Source: an uncultured Actinomyces sp. (GTDB lineage: Bacteria; Actinomycetota; Actinomycetes; Actinomycetales; Actinomycetaceae). Taken from it: a DNA stretch of 33,262 nucleotides. A program made the position numbers and the translations under genes. Positions 14,348-22,688 of this stretch are shown one piece after another. The stretch's first letter is position 1; each line of letters starts with the position of its first letter. The stretch lies in NCBI GenBank assembly GCA_938014245.1, contig CALLSD010000003.1, positions 1-33,262 of the forward strand, written 5' to 3'. The notes beneath the pieces are model-generated. The model searched no databases. It was not told the origin of the DNA and worked only from the letters and a program-made list of their open reading frames with translations.

Positions 14348-15439
14348 ATGGAACCGTATGATATACACAAAAGAACAGCGGATCCGCCGCAGGTCAAAAC
14401 AAAGCCTCCGGGCTATGAACTTTTTGATGAATGCGCGGTTGGAATCGCACTCTTACCGGGACGAATCCATGCTGTTGTCATGGATCGCTCGGGGCGCGTG
14501 CGCGAAGAACGTTCCCGCGCGATCACCAGTGACTCCGACAAAGTCGTCACCACCATCAATAAACTAGGCGAAGAACTTGTCCAAAGCGCTGAACCATATG
14601 GGGCGATCAGGGGAATTGGCCTGAGTATCGACGGGAGAGTGACCCGTCAGCGCACCTGTGTTCTGGAAGCTTTGGACTGGGATCATTTCCCACTCCTCCA
14701 ATACATCACCGTTGATGCGCGGCTTCCTCTATCGATCATTACAAACCTTGAAGGCTTGGCAACCTACGAAATCGCCTATGGGGTTGGGCGGAGGATGGAT
14801 GATTTCCTTGTTGCTCAAATTGCAGAAAAGGTTGCGTTCGTTGAGGTCGAGGGCGGAAAACTCATTACAGATCCCACCGGGAAATACGAACGAGTCCTCC
14901 ACCTTCCTATCGCGGGGAGTAATGGTGTGTGCTCGCTGGGACACATGGGGTGCGCCAGCGGTGCGCTGATCCCCTCGGCTGTTCTTGCCCGTGCTCGAGG
15001 CGCACGCCTCGACGAAGGGAAAGACGACAGGCCGCGCGACATAGAAGAACTCATCACCATGGCCCGCACCGGAGACTTCGTCTGCCGGCGAGTTGTCATG
15101 GAATTCGCTCGCAACCTTGCGGTTTTCTTGCAAGGACTCAGCTACATTACGCAAAAGGAGCGCATTGTCCTTGACGGAAGCGGGGTGCGAATCCTCGCCT
15201 CGGACTGGGCGGTGCTCTTCGAAGATGAACTCTTCTCATTTGCCTCAACGGGGGTTGTTGCTCCGGCCGTTGTTCAACGCTCAAACGCAGACAGTCGTTG
15301 GGCGTGCGGCGCGGCAGCGCATCTATTTGCAACCGTTGGAGGTCCTAGGAACCTGCGGGTTATCAACCGGAATGGGAATATTCAAGGCACTGAGGTCGTA
15401 AACCACAGGGAACACTTCGCCTCTCTAGTCGCCCTGTAA
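14348..15439 (+). CDS. Degenerate ROK-family protein lacking a DNA-binding domain
   Basis: The 363-residue product has the two-lobe ROK (repressor/ORF/kinase) layout: an opening strand VGIALLPGRIHAVVMDRSG, IRGIGLSIDGRV, ITNLEGLATYEIAYG, a Cys-containing turn and IVLDGSGVRIL near the end. Key residues of ROK sugar kinases are missing. The first phosphate-binding motif (DxGxT) is replaced by IALLPGR, the catalytic Asp of the NDA motif is Leu134 (NLE), and the zinc motif CGCGxxGC is reduced to C195-S-L-G-H-M-G-C202. There is no helix-turn-helix in the 28 residues before the domain, so it is neither a typical repressor nor a typical kinase. The start is supported by GAGGGG 7 nt upstream. It may be a sugar-sensing or fossil protein; function unknown. 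Confidence 0.7.
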   Translation: MEPYDIHKRTADPPQVKTKPPGYELFDECAVGIALLPGRIHAVVMDRSGRVREERSRAITSDSDKVVTTINKLGEELVQSAEPYGAIRGIGLSIDGRVTRQRTCVLEALDWDHFPLLQYITVDARLPLSIITNLEGLATYEIAYGVGRRMDDFLVAQIAEKVAFVEVEGGKLITDPTGKYERVLHLPIAGSNGVCSLGHMGCASGALIPSAVLARARGARLDEGKDDRPRDIEELITMARTGDFVCRRVVMEFARNLAVFLQGLSYITQKERIVLDGSGVRILASDWAVLFEDELFSFASTGVVAPAVVQRSNADSRWACGAAAHLFATVGGPRNLRVINRNGNIQGTEVVNHREHFASLVAL

Positions 15440-15469
15440 GTGCGGCGTTGAGCGTCGCCAAATAAATCA

Positions 15470-15496
15470 CGGGACTGCGAGCAGCGCGCAGTCCCG
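15470..15496. terminator. Shared hairpin between convergent genes
   Basis: A perfect 10-bp stem (CGGGACTGCG at 15470-15479 with 15487-15496) lies between the ROK-like gene and the convergent phosphoribosyltransferase gene. On the minus strand it is followed by GTGATTTATTT, giving a T-rich tail, so it probably terminates mainly the minus-strand operon. Confidence 0.7.
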
Positions 15497-15541
15497 TCAT
15501 TGTGTGTCCTAAGCCTAAGCGTGGAGCCTAAGCTCAAACGA

Positions 15542-16090
15542 CTACTGTGCCTGAACGACAGGCAGAACAGACCAGGGGAAGTTAATCCACAAATCGGTGT
15601 AGTGCCACACGTAGTCAGGATCGATGATTGATACCGGCTTCTTGTAGATCACCACGGAGCGCGCCTCGACCTTTGCGTGCGCCTGACCATCCAAGCTCAA
15701 ACCGCGCTTTTCGATGAGCTCCATAACCTTCTTGAGGGTCTTACCCGAATCAGCAACGTCATCGACAACAAGAACCTTCTTACCATCCATCGCGGAAACA
15801 TCCATCAGAGGGGGAAGAACCTGCGGCTCATCCAAGGTTTCGCCCAGACCCGTGTAGAACTCCAGGTTCATGGTGCCGATTGCCTTCACGCCCAAGGCAT
15901 AGGAAAGCGCGCCAGCCGGAATCAGGCCGCCGCGCGCGATTGCAACGATAAGATCGGGCATCCACCCGGAATTGACGATCTGCTGGGCAAGCTCACGAGA
16001 AGCATCGCCAAACTGTTGCCAGCTAAGGTTTTCGCGATTTTCACCGGTATTGGTAGTTGCGCCGTCGTCGAAAGGGGTGGAAGCAGTCAT
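15542..16090 (-). CDS. Purine-type phosphoribosyltransferase
   Basis: The 182-residue product is a type I phosphoribosyltransferase that transfers ribose-5-phosphate from PRPP, most likely to a purine base. It contains DLIVAIARGGLIPAGALSYALG, the PRPP-binding motif VLVVDDVADSGKTL, and the C-terminal DYVWHYTDLWINFPW resembling xanthine/guanine phosphoribosyltransferase (Gpt/HPT-like) proteins. The ATG at 16090 is preceded by AAAGGACTC. The open frame continues upstream into the neighbouring gene region but that part is not protein-like. It is last in a minus-strand set with the SprT-like and helicase genes. Base specificity cannot be read from the sequence. Confidence 0.85.
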   Translation of the reverse strand: MTASTPFDDGATTNTGENRENLSWQQFGDASRELAQQIVNSGWMPDLIVAIARGGLIPAGALSYALGVKAIGTMNLEFYTGLGETLDEPQVLPPLMDVSAMDGKKVLVVDDVADSGKTLKKVMELIEKRGLSLDGQAHAKVEARSVVIYKKPVSIIDPDYVWHYTDLWINFPWSVLPVVQAQ

Positions 16091-16140
16091 GCGATGAGTC
16101 CTTTGAATGGGATCAAAACGATCGGGTGAATGGACATATG

Positions 16141-16653
16141 TTAACGCGTGCGCTTCTTGAGTGCACGTAGCTGGCGAGCGTACTGCCCGCCCGGTTCGCG
16201 AGCCTGCCCATTGAAGGACCACTGGAAAATCCGCGAGGGATCGAAAGCGGGCGAACACGCGCCACACGAAGTGACCCTCCGAGGCATGGAATACAGCTCC
16301 CGAGCAGCACCACACACGGGACACACTCCTCTCCACGCGGGCCGAGGCGCAGGCAAGCCTCCTGAAAGACGCGCGCGATCGGGGGAACCTAACTCGCGGG
16401 CTTTCGCCTGCCACACCTCGTCGTGATTGTGACTGGATCCCACAAGGGCGTGGGCGATCTCGTGGAGGATCACTCCGCGAACTGTTGGCGCATCATATAG
16501 GGCGGTCAGCGGCCCAGAAAGGGTGATTTCCTTGCGGGAATGGACGCACGAACCTGCTCGCCTGCGCGCACGATCGAAACGGAAAGACCACTCACTCAAG
16601 CCGTGCTGATTCATCAGTTCGTGCGCCATCTGCTGCGCGTCTTCACGCTTCAC
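16141..16653 (-). CDS. SprT-like zinc metalloprotease-fold protein
   Basis: The 170-residue product has the SprT-like arrangement: an N-terminal helical region, the gluzincin motif HEIAH in RGVILHEIAHALVGSSHNHDEVW (HExxH plus a downstream His), and a C-terminal zinc ribbon CPVCGAARELYSMPRRVTSC-GAC with four Cys. Eukaryotic SPRTN proteases with this fold digest DNA-crosslinked proteins; the role of bacterial SprT is poorly known. I chose the GTG at 16653, which has AGGGGG upstream and begins 8 nt after the stop of the helicase gene, so both are probably translated from one mRNA. Longer starts would lie inside the helicase. Confidence 0.85.
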   Translation of the reverse strand: MKREDAQQMAHELMNQHGLSEWSFRFDRARRRAGSCVHSRKEITLSGPLTALYDAPTVRGVILHEIAHALVGSSHNHDEVWQAKARELGSPDRARLSGGLPAPRPAWRGVCPVCGAARELYSMPRRVTSCGACSPAFDPSRIFQWSFNGQAREPGGQYARQLRALKKRTR

Positions 16654-16661
16654 GCCGCCCC

Positions 16662-19600
16662 CTAGATGGCCTCGTGAAGGCGATCGATCGCGGCGAGCAT
16701 GCGCTGCGGGGAAATCTTGCGCGCCGTTCCAAGTTCCTGAGCGAAGAGGGACACACGCAATTCTTCGCGCATCCACAGGAGTTCCTCGAATGCGGCCTCG
16801 TGGCGCCCATCGAAGGGACGCGTATCCATGAGCTCGCGCAACTCCTCAACTTCCTCGTCAATCTGGGACAAGGCCATGCGCGATTTCTCGTCGCGAGAAA
16901 CATCTGCGGGCGAGCGCAGAGCCTTGCGCAGTCGCACGGATTGCGCCTGAATATAGCGAGGAAGATTGAGCAGTCGCTCTAGAGGCGTTGCAGCAATGAA
17001 ACCGTCAAAAACCAGCGAGCACGCGACCTCCTGAACGTCACTGCGCAGGCTCGAATACGCGGGACCACTGGCCTCGGTGAGGCGATCTTGCAGCTGTGCC
17101 CAAGATTCCATCGCGCGGACAACTACTTCGATGATCGAGTAGACCTGGTCCTCGTGACGGTCGCGAATGCGCGTGGAAAGATCCTCAAATGCCGAGGCAT
17201 CGCGGATCGCCCACAGCCCGCGCTCGCCCGCAAGGGAATCACTCAAAGCGCGCACGCTTGCCAATTGCGCATCGACGATGAGCGCCTCGGTGCTCGGGTA
17301 CGGCGTGGAAGTGAGCATGAGGGCTTCGCGTCCCGTCCAGCGCGTCGATACGCGCTTTGTTGACAGACGACTCGCGCGCAGGACAAGGTTCGCAATACCG
17401 AGGCGGTGTTCGCTTCGCGCCTGAGAGGCATTCGCCATCACCCGTACTCCGGCGAGCGGATTATCGCGATCCCCCTGGGGGACAAGCGCTGGGAATGCGC
17501 GGATGAGCAAGCCCTGCGCGCGCGATTCAATTGATTGCGGAAGCGGAGCGCTGGGGAAGACCTCAAGATTGTCCGCGAAGAGTTCATGTTCGCCGCTTTC
17601 CATTGCCGAGGCCGCGCCCGCGGGCGCTTTCGATCCTGCGTTGGGTGCAGGCAAATGAGCGGTGGTGACGGTGTCTGCTTCGGTGGACACCTCGCCCGCC
17701 TGCGGCTCCCCCTGAGTCTGAGCTGTTTTCGCAGAGCGTTTCTGGGCCTCGCTCAGGGCTTGGCGAACAGCGGTGCGCAAGGCACGATCGGTTGCTCCAG
17801 CAAGGGTGCGCTTGAGGTAGCCAAGGTCCTTACCACTTCCCAACTCGTGGCCGTCGTGATCGTGAACGACGAAAGTCATCCGCAAGTGATCGGGAAGAGA
17901 ATCCTCCATCGCGCGCAGATCCGAGTCGCTGAGGTCAACTCCGCGCAATTCTCGCAGCGCACGCGTGAATAGTTCGTTGAACGAGGCCGATTCGGCAGTA
18001 CGTGCGCTGCCTTGCTCGGAAGAAGTGACTTCGGCTTTGGCAGTGCTGTCTGCAGCTGCCGGCTCAGGAGTTTTCGCAGGAGCTGTTGCAGTCCCCGCAC
18101 TCTTGCGCGTGCTTCGCGCCTGACCGGTTCGCTCGCCCCACGCAGCCAAACGCCCCAAAGCTGCGCTCAAAGACGCGGGGTCTTCCTCTTGAGCCTGCTG
18201 CTGCGCAGGCTGCGCTTTCTTTGGCGCGGGGACACTGAGGTCGACGCGGCCACGACGCACGTCCTCGATCCACGCTGCCACAGTCTTTGCGACCTCGGGA
18301 GCCGGGGCAAGCAGGCGGCGCTTTGCCTTGGGGAGCGCACGGATCGCCTCGGTGATGAGTTCTTCACGCATCCCGGGCACCAACCAATCGGTCCCCTCAT
18401 CGCTCACGCGCCCCAAGGCCTCGATCGGGATCGACATGGAGACACCATCACGCGGGGAACCCGGGTGGAACTCGTAGGACAGGGGAAGACGCAGCTCGCC
18501 CTGCACCCAATGATCGGGGAAACCCTCGCCGGTTTGGCCGAGGCCTCGGGGAAGAAGAAGCTCGGGCGGGTAGTCCAAAAGCTTGGGATCCGTGCGTTTC
18601 TTGTCCTTCCACCAACGGTTGAAGTGCCCGGTGGAAATGATCGACGCCGGAAGAATGTCGTCAAAGAACCTTTCAAGCGCCATTTCATCGGCGACGAGGC
18701 CGTGGGTGCGGCTCCTGCGCTCCGTTTCGCGTGCACGCTCGATCGCCTCGTCGTTGCACCGCTGGAAGGCGTGGCGCTCACGCCACTGACCGTGAACAAG
18801 AGCGTGGCGGATGAACATCTCGCGGGCAAGCTCAGCCGCAGTGATAGGAACACTGACAGCCGCTGCGAAGGGCGAGTCACTGGGCATTGCACCACGAATT
18901 GAACCCAGGGGAGTGGACCCCAGGCGTCCAAGAAGAACCGGACGGTCTGCGATTAAGGTCAAGCCGTAGAGCATGACTTTTTCTTGGACGTAGGCTGCGC
19001 CTCGCGAGGAATTCCAGGTCGGCTCGGAATAGACGCGAGTGAGGAGATCCTTGGCAAGGGGCTCGACCCATTCAGGGCGAATCCGCGCCACCGTTCGCGC
19101 GAAAAGCCGCGAGGTTTCAACGAGTTCGGCCGTCATCACCCAATTGGGGTGACCGGTGATTCCAGAACCCGGCCAGATCGTGAAGTGGGTTCCGCGGCTC
19201 CCCGTGTAATCGCGAGTCACCGGGTCCCAGGCTCCTAGGCTGGATAAGAGCCCGACAAGAATTGAGCGGTGAATGTCATCCGTATCAACCGCGCTTGTCG
19301 ATCGTGTATAGGCCACAGCGGCACGTGCGGCTGCGTCGGCGATTCCCGCGCGCGAGGCCTCGTCAACAACATCCCCGGCCGAAGGAATGCCGAGGGGCTC
19401 GGTGTGGATGCCGATAGTGCGGGCCATATCGCGCAGCTGGTGGGCAATGTCGCGCCACTCGCGGAAGCGTAGGTAGTGAATGAATTCGGCGCGGCACATG
19501 CGCCTAAAGGCCGTGCCTGACAAGTCGCGCTGTTGGATGTGGAGGTAGCGCCAGAGGTTGAGGTAGGTGAGGAAGTCTGAGTGTGGATCGGTGAAACGCG

Positions 19601-21407
19601 CGTGTGCGGTGTCTGCGGACTCCTGGTGGTCCAGAGGCCGTTCGCGAACGTCTTGAATCGATAGAGCCGCGACGATGATGAGAATTTCCGAGGCACAGCC
19701 CGCATCCTTGCCCGCAAGCAACATGCGCCCCAGACGCGGGTCAATGGGAAGACGAGCAAGATCACGGCCAATAGGCGTGAGCTCAAAACCACTTTGCGAA
19801 CTCGAAGAACTCTCCAAAGCACGAAGTGCCCCAATTTCGACGAGCAGATTGATGCCGTCGCGAATAGCTCGCGAATCAGGAGCATCGACGAAAGGGAAGG
19901 AAGCCACATCACCCAAGCCCAAGGCACTCATCTGCAAAATAACGGACGCAAGCGAGGTGCGCAGGATTTCCGGCTCGGTAAAAGGCGGCCTCGACGCGTA
20001 GTTTTCCGCAGAATACAGGCGAATTGCAATGCCGTCTGCCACGCGCCCACAGCGTCCCGAACGCTGGTTTGCGCTTGCTTGCGAGACTTCTTCAATGGGG
20101 AGGCGCTGCACCTTCGTCTTGTTGGAATAGCGCGAAATGCGCGCCAGACCCGGATCAATGACGTAGCGGATTCCTGGAACCGTCAGAGAGGTTTCGGCAA
20201 CGTTCGTTGCCAGGACGACGCGGCGGTGAGAGTGTGCCTCGAAAATTCGATGCTGCTCTGCTGAACTCAGACGTGCAAACAGGGGAAGGATCTCGATATC
20301 CGCCGGATTCTTCGACCGCGATATATCACGCGGCGCACGGTTGCCGAGGTGATCGTGAAGAGCCTGCTCAACATCGCGGATATCGCGCTCGCCGGGCAGG
20401 AAAACCAAGATATCCCCGGGGCCCTCGCTACACAGTTCATCAACCGCGCGGCAAATCGCCGTCTCAAGGTCGATCTCGACCCCTGCACCGTAGCCCTCCA
20501 CAGCGAGAGGATCATCCGCGTCCTCTAAAACCAGTTGTTCGACGCCGCTGCCGGTGTGGTTCTCTTCTCCGGTTGCCGAGGCCGTGGGGGAGAGGAGCGC
20601 GTTCGTGTCCTTCCCGGAAGTCGAGGAGTACGACGATGGCGTATCAGCGGCAAGCGGGCGATAGCGAATCTCAACAGGGAAGGTGCGTCCCGAAACCTCG
20701 ATGACCGGGGCTGCCTGGAGCAGCGTACCCTCTCCGATCGGGCCATCCCAGGAGCCAAAGTGCTGGGCAAAACGATCCGAATCGATTGTTGCCGAGGTGA
20801 TGATGACCTTGAGATCAGGGCGCATAGGCAGCAGCCGCGCAAGGTAACCCAAGATAAAGTCAATGTTGAGGCTGCGTTCGTGGGCCTCGTCAATGATCAA
20901 GGTATCGTAGCGGCGCAGCATCGGATCTGACTGGATTTCCGCCAAAAGAATGCCGTCCGTCATCAGCTTGACGAGGGTCGTGGGGCCGACCTCGTCGGTG
21001 AAACGCACCTGATAGCCAACGACCTCGCCGGCTTGTTTACCGACCTTTTGCCCCAGTTCCGAGGCGATTCTTTCCGCGACAGAGCGCGCGGCGATACGCC
21101 GAGGCTGGGTGTGGCCGATCATCCCGGCGATTCCTCGGCCCAATTCCAGGCAAATCTTGGGGATCTGCGTCGTCTTCCCCGAACCGGTCTCACCCGAAAT
21201 GATGACGACCTGATGCTCGCGGATTGCCTGGGCGATTTCCTCGCGCCTCGCACTGACGGGAAGATCCGGGAAAGAAATGACCGGAAGCGCAGCGGCCCGA
21301 GCGGCAAGCTGTTCGGGCGTGAAAGGACGAAAAGGCGCGGGCGCATGGGCCGGGCGGCCCCTGCGTGAGTGAGTGCGCCGACGTCTGGGCTGCTGGGAAG
21401 AGGACAC
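16662..21407 (-). CDS. hrpA: HrpA-type DEAH-box ATP-dependent RNA helicase
   Basis: The 1581-residue product is a DEAH helicase of the HrpA group. It shows GETGSGKT (72-79), DEAH (173-176), SAT (205-207) and NQRSGRCGRVADG of motif VI, followed by the winged-helix/helical-bundle/OB region and the long HrpA-specific C-terminal part (DUF3418). E. coli HrpA is about 1300 residues; the excess here comes from a roughly 65-residue polar insertion between the two RecA lobes (Ser/Thr-rich, around residues 250-310) and a low-complexity Ala/Pro/Gln/Lys/Glu-rich stretch around residues 1040-1150. The N-terminus is Arg-rich. The start is GTG at 21407; AAGGGG lies unusually close to it, so the exact start is unsure. 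Recent E. coli work links HrpA to rescue of stalled ribosomes; that role here is inference. Confidence 0.93.
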   Translation of the reverse strand: MSSSQQPRRRRTHSRRGRPAHAPAPFRPFTPEQLAARAAALPVISFPDLPVSARREEIAQAIREHQVVIISGETGSGKTTQIPKICLELGRGIAGMIGHTQPRRIAARSVAERIASELGQKVGKQAGEVVGYQVRFTDEVGPTTLVKLMTDGILLAEIQSDPMLRRYDTLIIDEAHERSLNIDFILGYLARLLPMRPDLKVIITSATIDSDRFAQHFGSWDGPIGEGTLLQAAPVIEVSGRTFPVEIRYRPLAADTPSSYSSTSGKDTNALLSPTASATGEENHTGSGVEQLVLEDADDPLAVEGYGAGVEIDLETAICRAVDELCSEGPGDILVFLPGERDIRDVEQALHDHLGNRAPRDISRSKNPADIEILPLFARLSSAEQHRIFEAHSHRRVVLATNVAETSLTVPGIRYVIDPGLARISRYSNKTKVQRLPIEEVSQASANQRSGRCGRVADGIAIRLYSAENYASRPPFTEPEILRTSLASVILQMSALGLGDVASFPFVDAPDSRAIRDGINLLVEIGALRALESSSSSQSGFELTPIGRDLARLPIDPRLGRMLLAGKDAGCASEILIIVAALSIQDVRERPLDHQESADTAHARFTDPHSDFLTYLNLWRYLHIQQRDLSGTAFRRMCRAEFIHYLRFREWRDIAHQLRDMARTIGIHTEPLGIPSAGDVVDEASRAGIADAAARAAVAYTRSTSAVDTDDIHRSILVGLLSSLGAWDPVTRDYTGSRGTHFTIWPGSGITGHPNWVMTAELVETSRLFARTVARIRPEWVEPLAKDLLTRVYSEPTWNSSRGAAYVQEKVMLYGLTLIADRPVLLGRLGSTPLGSIRGAMPSDSPFAAAVSVPITAAELAREMFIRHALVHGQWRERHAFQRCNDEAIERARETERRSRTHGLVADEMALERFFDDILPASIISTGHFNRWWKDKKRTDPKLLDYPPELLLPRGLGQTGEGFPDHWVQGELRLPLSYEFHPGSPRDGVSMSIPIEALGRVSDEGTDWLVPGMREELITEAIRALPKAKRRLLAPAPEVAKTVAAWIEDVRRGRVDLSVPAPKKAQPAQQQAQEEDPASLSAALGRLAAWGERTGQARSTRKSAGTATAPAKTPEPAAADSTAKAEVTSSEQGSARTAESASFNELFTRALRELRGVDLSDSDLRAMEDSLPDHLRMTFVVHDHDGHELGSGKDLGYLKRTLAGATDRALRTAVRQALSEAQKRSAKTAQTQGEPQAGEVSTEADTVTTAHLPAPNAGSKAPAGAASAMESGEHELFADNLEVFPSAPLPQSIESRAQGLLIRAFPALVPQGDRDNPLAGVRVMANASQARSEHRLGIANLVLRASRLSTKRVSTRWTGREALMLTSTPYPSTEALIVDAQLASVRALSDSLAGERGLWAIRDASAFEDLSTRIRDRHEDQVYSIIEVVVRAMESWAQLQDRLTEASGPAYSSLRSDVQEVACSLVFDGFIAATPLERLLNLPRYIQAQSVRLRKALRSPADVSRDEKSRMALSQIDEEVEELRELMDTRPFDGRHEAAFEELLWMREELRVSLFAQELGTARKISPQRMLAAIDRLHEAI

Positions 21408-21452
21408 CCCTTCAGAGTATCGAAGAACGCCTAGGCCAGCTGGGTGTGTGCG

Positions 21453-22232
21453 TTACTGGCGAAATTCTCCGCTGGGCTCAGCCCACAGCTGTGCCCACTC
21501 CAGCGCGGCTTCGCGAAGGATTTCGGGATGCTCGCCCGCGCCAAAGGAGGTTTCGTGGATCAACTCCACGCGCGAGCCGTCGGGAAGGCGAGGGAAGGCG
21601 TCACGAGTGAGTTCCACGAGGTCTAGCTCGATATCGTCAGCATCGTGGAGGATCAGGACGGGAGCTCCCGAAGGATCGATGATGCCCGGGTCAACCATCG
21701 ACAGGTCCGCAAGTGTCTGCTTGGAAATGACGAAGGACTCACGGGGGCCCTCAGAGTCATCCGGGATCCACGTGCGACCCGTGTGCTCCAATTCGTCCAG
21801 CTGATTGCTGGAGAAAATCGCGCTCCAATCGTAGGAAAGCGGGCCCAGGACAGGTGCCGATAAGAAGAGCGCGGTCGCGTGGCTCAGACGCGCCGCAAGT
21901 GCGGTCACCGATCCGAAAGAGTGGCCGTGAATGAGCTGGTTAGTGAAGCCCTGATCCGCAAGCCAGCCCGATGCTGCTTGGAGGTCTTCGATCTGGGACT
22001 CGCGAGAAATCACCTCATCATCAGAAAGGCCGTGCCCCGAATAATCGAATTGCAAAGTCGCGTAGCCCGCCTTGCGGTAGGCGCGCGCAAGATCGTCAAA
22101 ATGGCCGCCAGAATGACGGTCTGCAAGGAAAGAGTGAGAAAACAGGACAACGGCATCCCGAGAATCTACAGGCTGAACGAAAGTTCCCGACAGCGTGATC
22201 CCGCGGGGAGTGTTCATACGTACTTCGCTCAT
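21453..22232 (-). CDS. Alpha/beta hydrolase (esterase/lipase-like)
   Basis: The 259-residue product is a serine hydrolase of the alpha/beta fold. It shows VVLFSHSFLADRHSGG of the oxyanion-hole strand, LQFDYSGHGLSD, the nucleophile elbow GHSFGS (Ser), the acid in ILHDADDIELD and the final His in GAGEHPEI. The pattern resembles cytosolic acyl esterases/peptidase-S9-like hydrolases, and no signal peptide is present. The ATG at 22232 has GGAG upstream; a second ATG (MNTPRG) six codons later is possible. It is followed downstream by the helicase gene on the same strand, with a 45-nt gap. Substrate unknown. Confidence 0.88.
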   Translation of the reverse strand: MSEVRMNTPRGITLSGTFVQPVDSRDAVVLFSHSFLADRHSGGHFDDLARAYRKAGYATLQFDYSGHGLSDDEVISRESQIEDLQAASGWLADQGFTNQLIHGHSFGSVTALAARLSHATALFLSAPVLGPLSYDWSAIFSSNQLDELEHTGRTWIPDDSEGPRESFVISKQTLADLSMVDPGIIDPSGAPVLILHDADDIELDLVELTRDAFPRLPDGSRVELIHETSFGAGEHPEILREAALEWAQLWAEPSGEFRQ

Positions 22233-22400
22233 GACTCCACCGTATCGGTTTCTTCTCGGATGCGAAATACCTCATCTCACAACGTGCGAAAAGGTAAACA
22301 AGTAGCGAATAGCTTTCGCCACCCACTAGGCTGGTTTCTATTCCAGACTCACATCGCACGACGGCGCGTTTAAGCGCCTGCGTTGAAAGAAAGGCGTCTC

Positions 22401-22688
22401 GTGGGAACGAAAATGGGAATCGCCGTCGGTTTCGGTATCGGCTACGTCCTAGGAACTCGAGCAGGCCGCGAACAATACGAAAGAATCTGCCATTTCGCCG
22501 CGAAAGTGCGCCGTTTCCCCGTGGTCGCACGTCCACTAGATGCAGCCGGTGAAAAGGTCTCCTCCCTCGTGCGCACCCAGGGAGAGAAGGTCACCGATAA
22601 GGTCGCCGATGCCGTCAAGGAACGTCTCTTCCGGATGCCGGCCCAGGCCTCGGAAGACGACGAAGACCTACCGACCTACGCGGACTGA
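22401..22688 (+). CDS. Small YtxH-like membrane-associated protein
   Basis: The 95-residue product begins with a Gly-rich hydrophobic stretch, KMGIAVGFGIGYVLGTRAGREQYERI, a pattern seen in actinobacterial YtxH-domain proteins, then an amphipathic, charged helix and an acidic tail. The GTG at 22401 is chosen because AAAGG lies about 7 nt upstream; the frame could extend to a TTG at 22383. Its stop codon directly abuts the GTG of the following transporter gene, suggesting translational coupling. Function unknown; similar proteins are stress-associated envelope proteins. Confidence 0.7.
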   Translation: MGTKMGIAVGFGIGYVLGTRAGREQYERICHFAAKVRRFPVVARPLDAAGEKVSSLVRTQGEKVTDKVADAVKERLFRMPAQASEDDEDLPTYAD

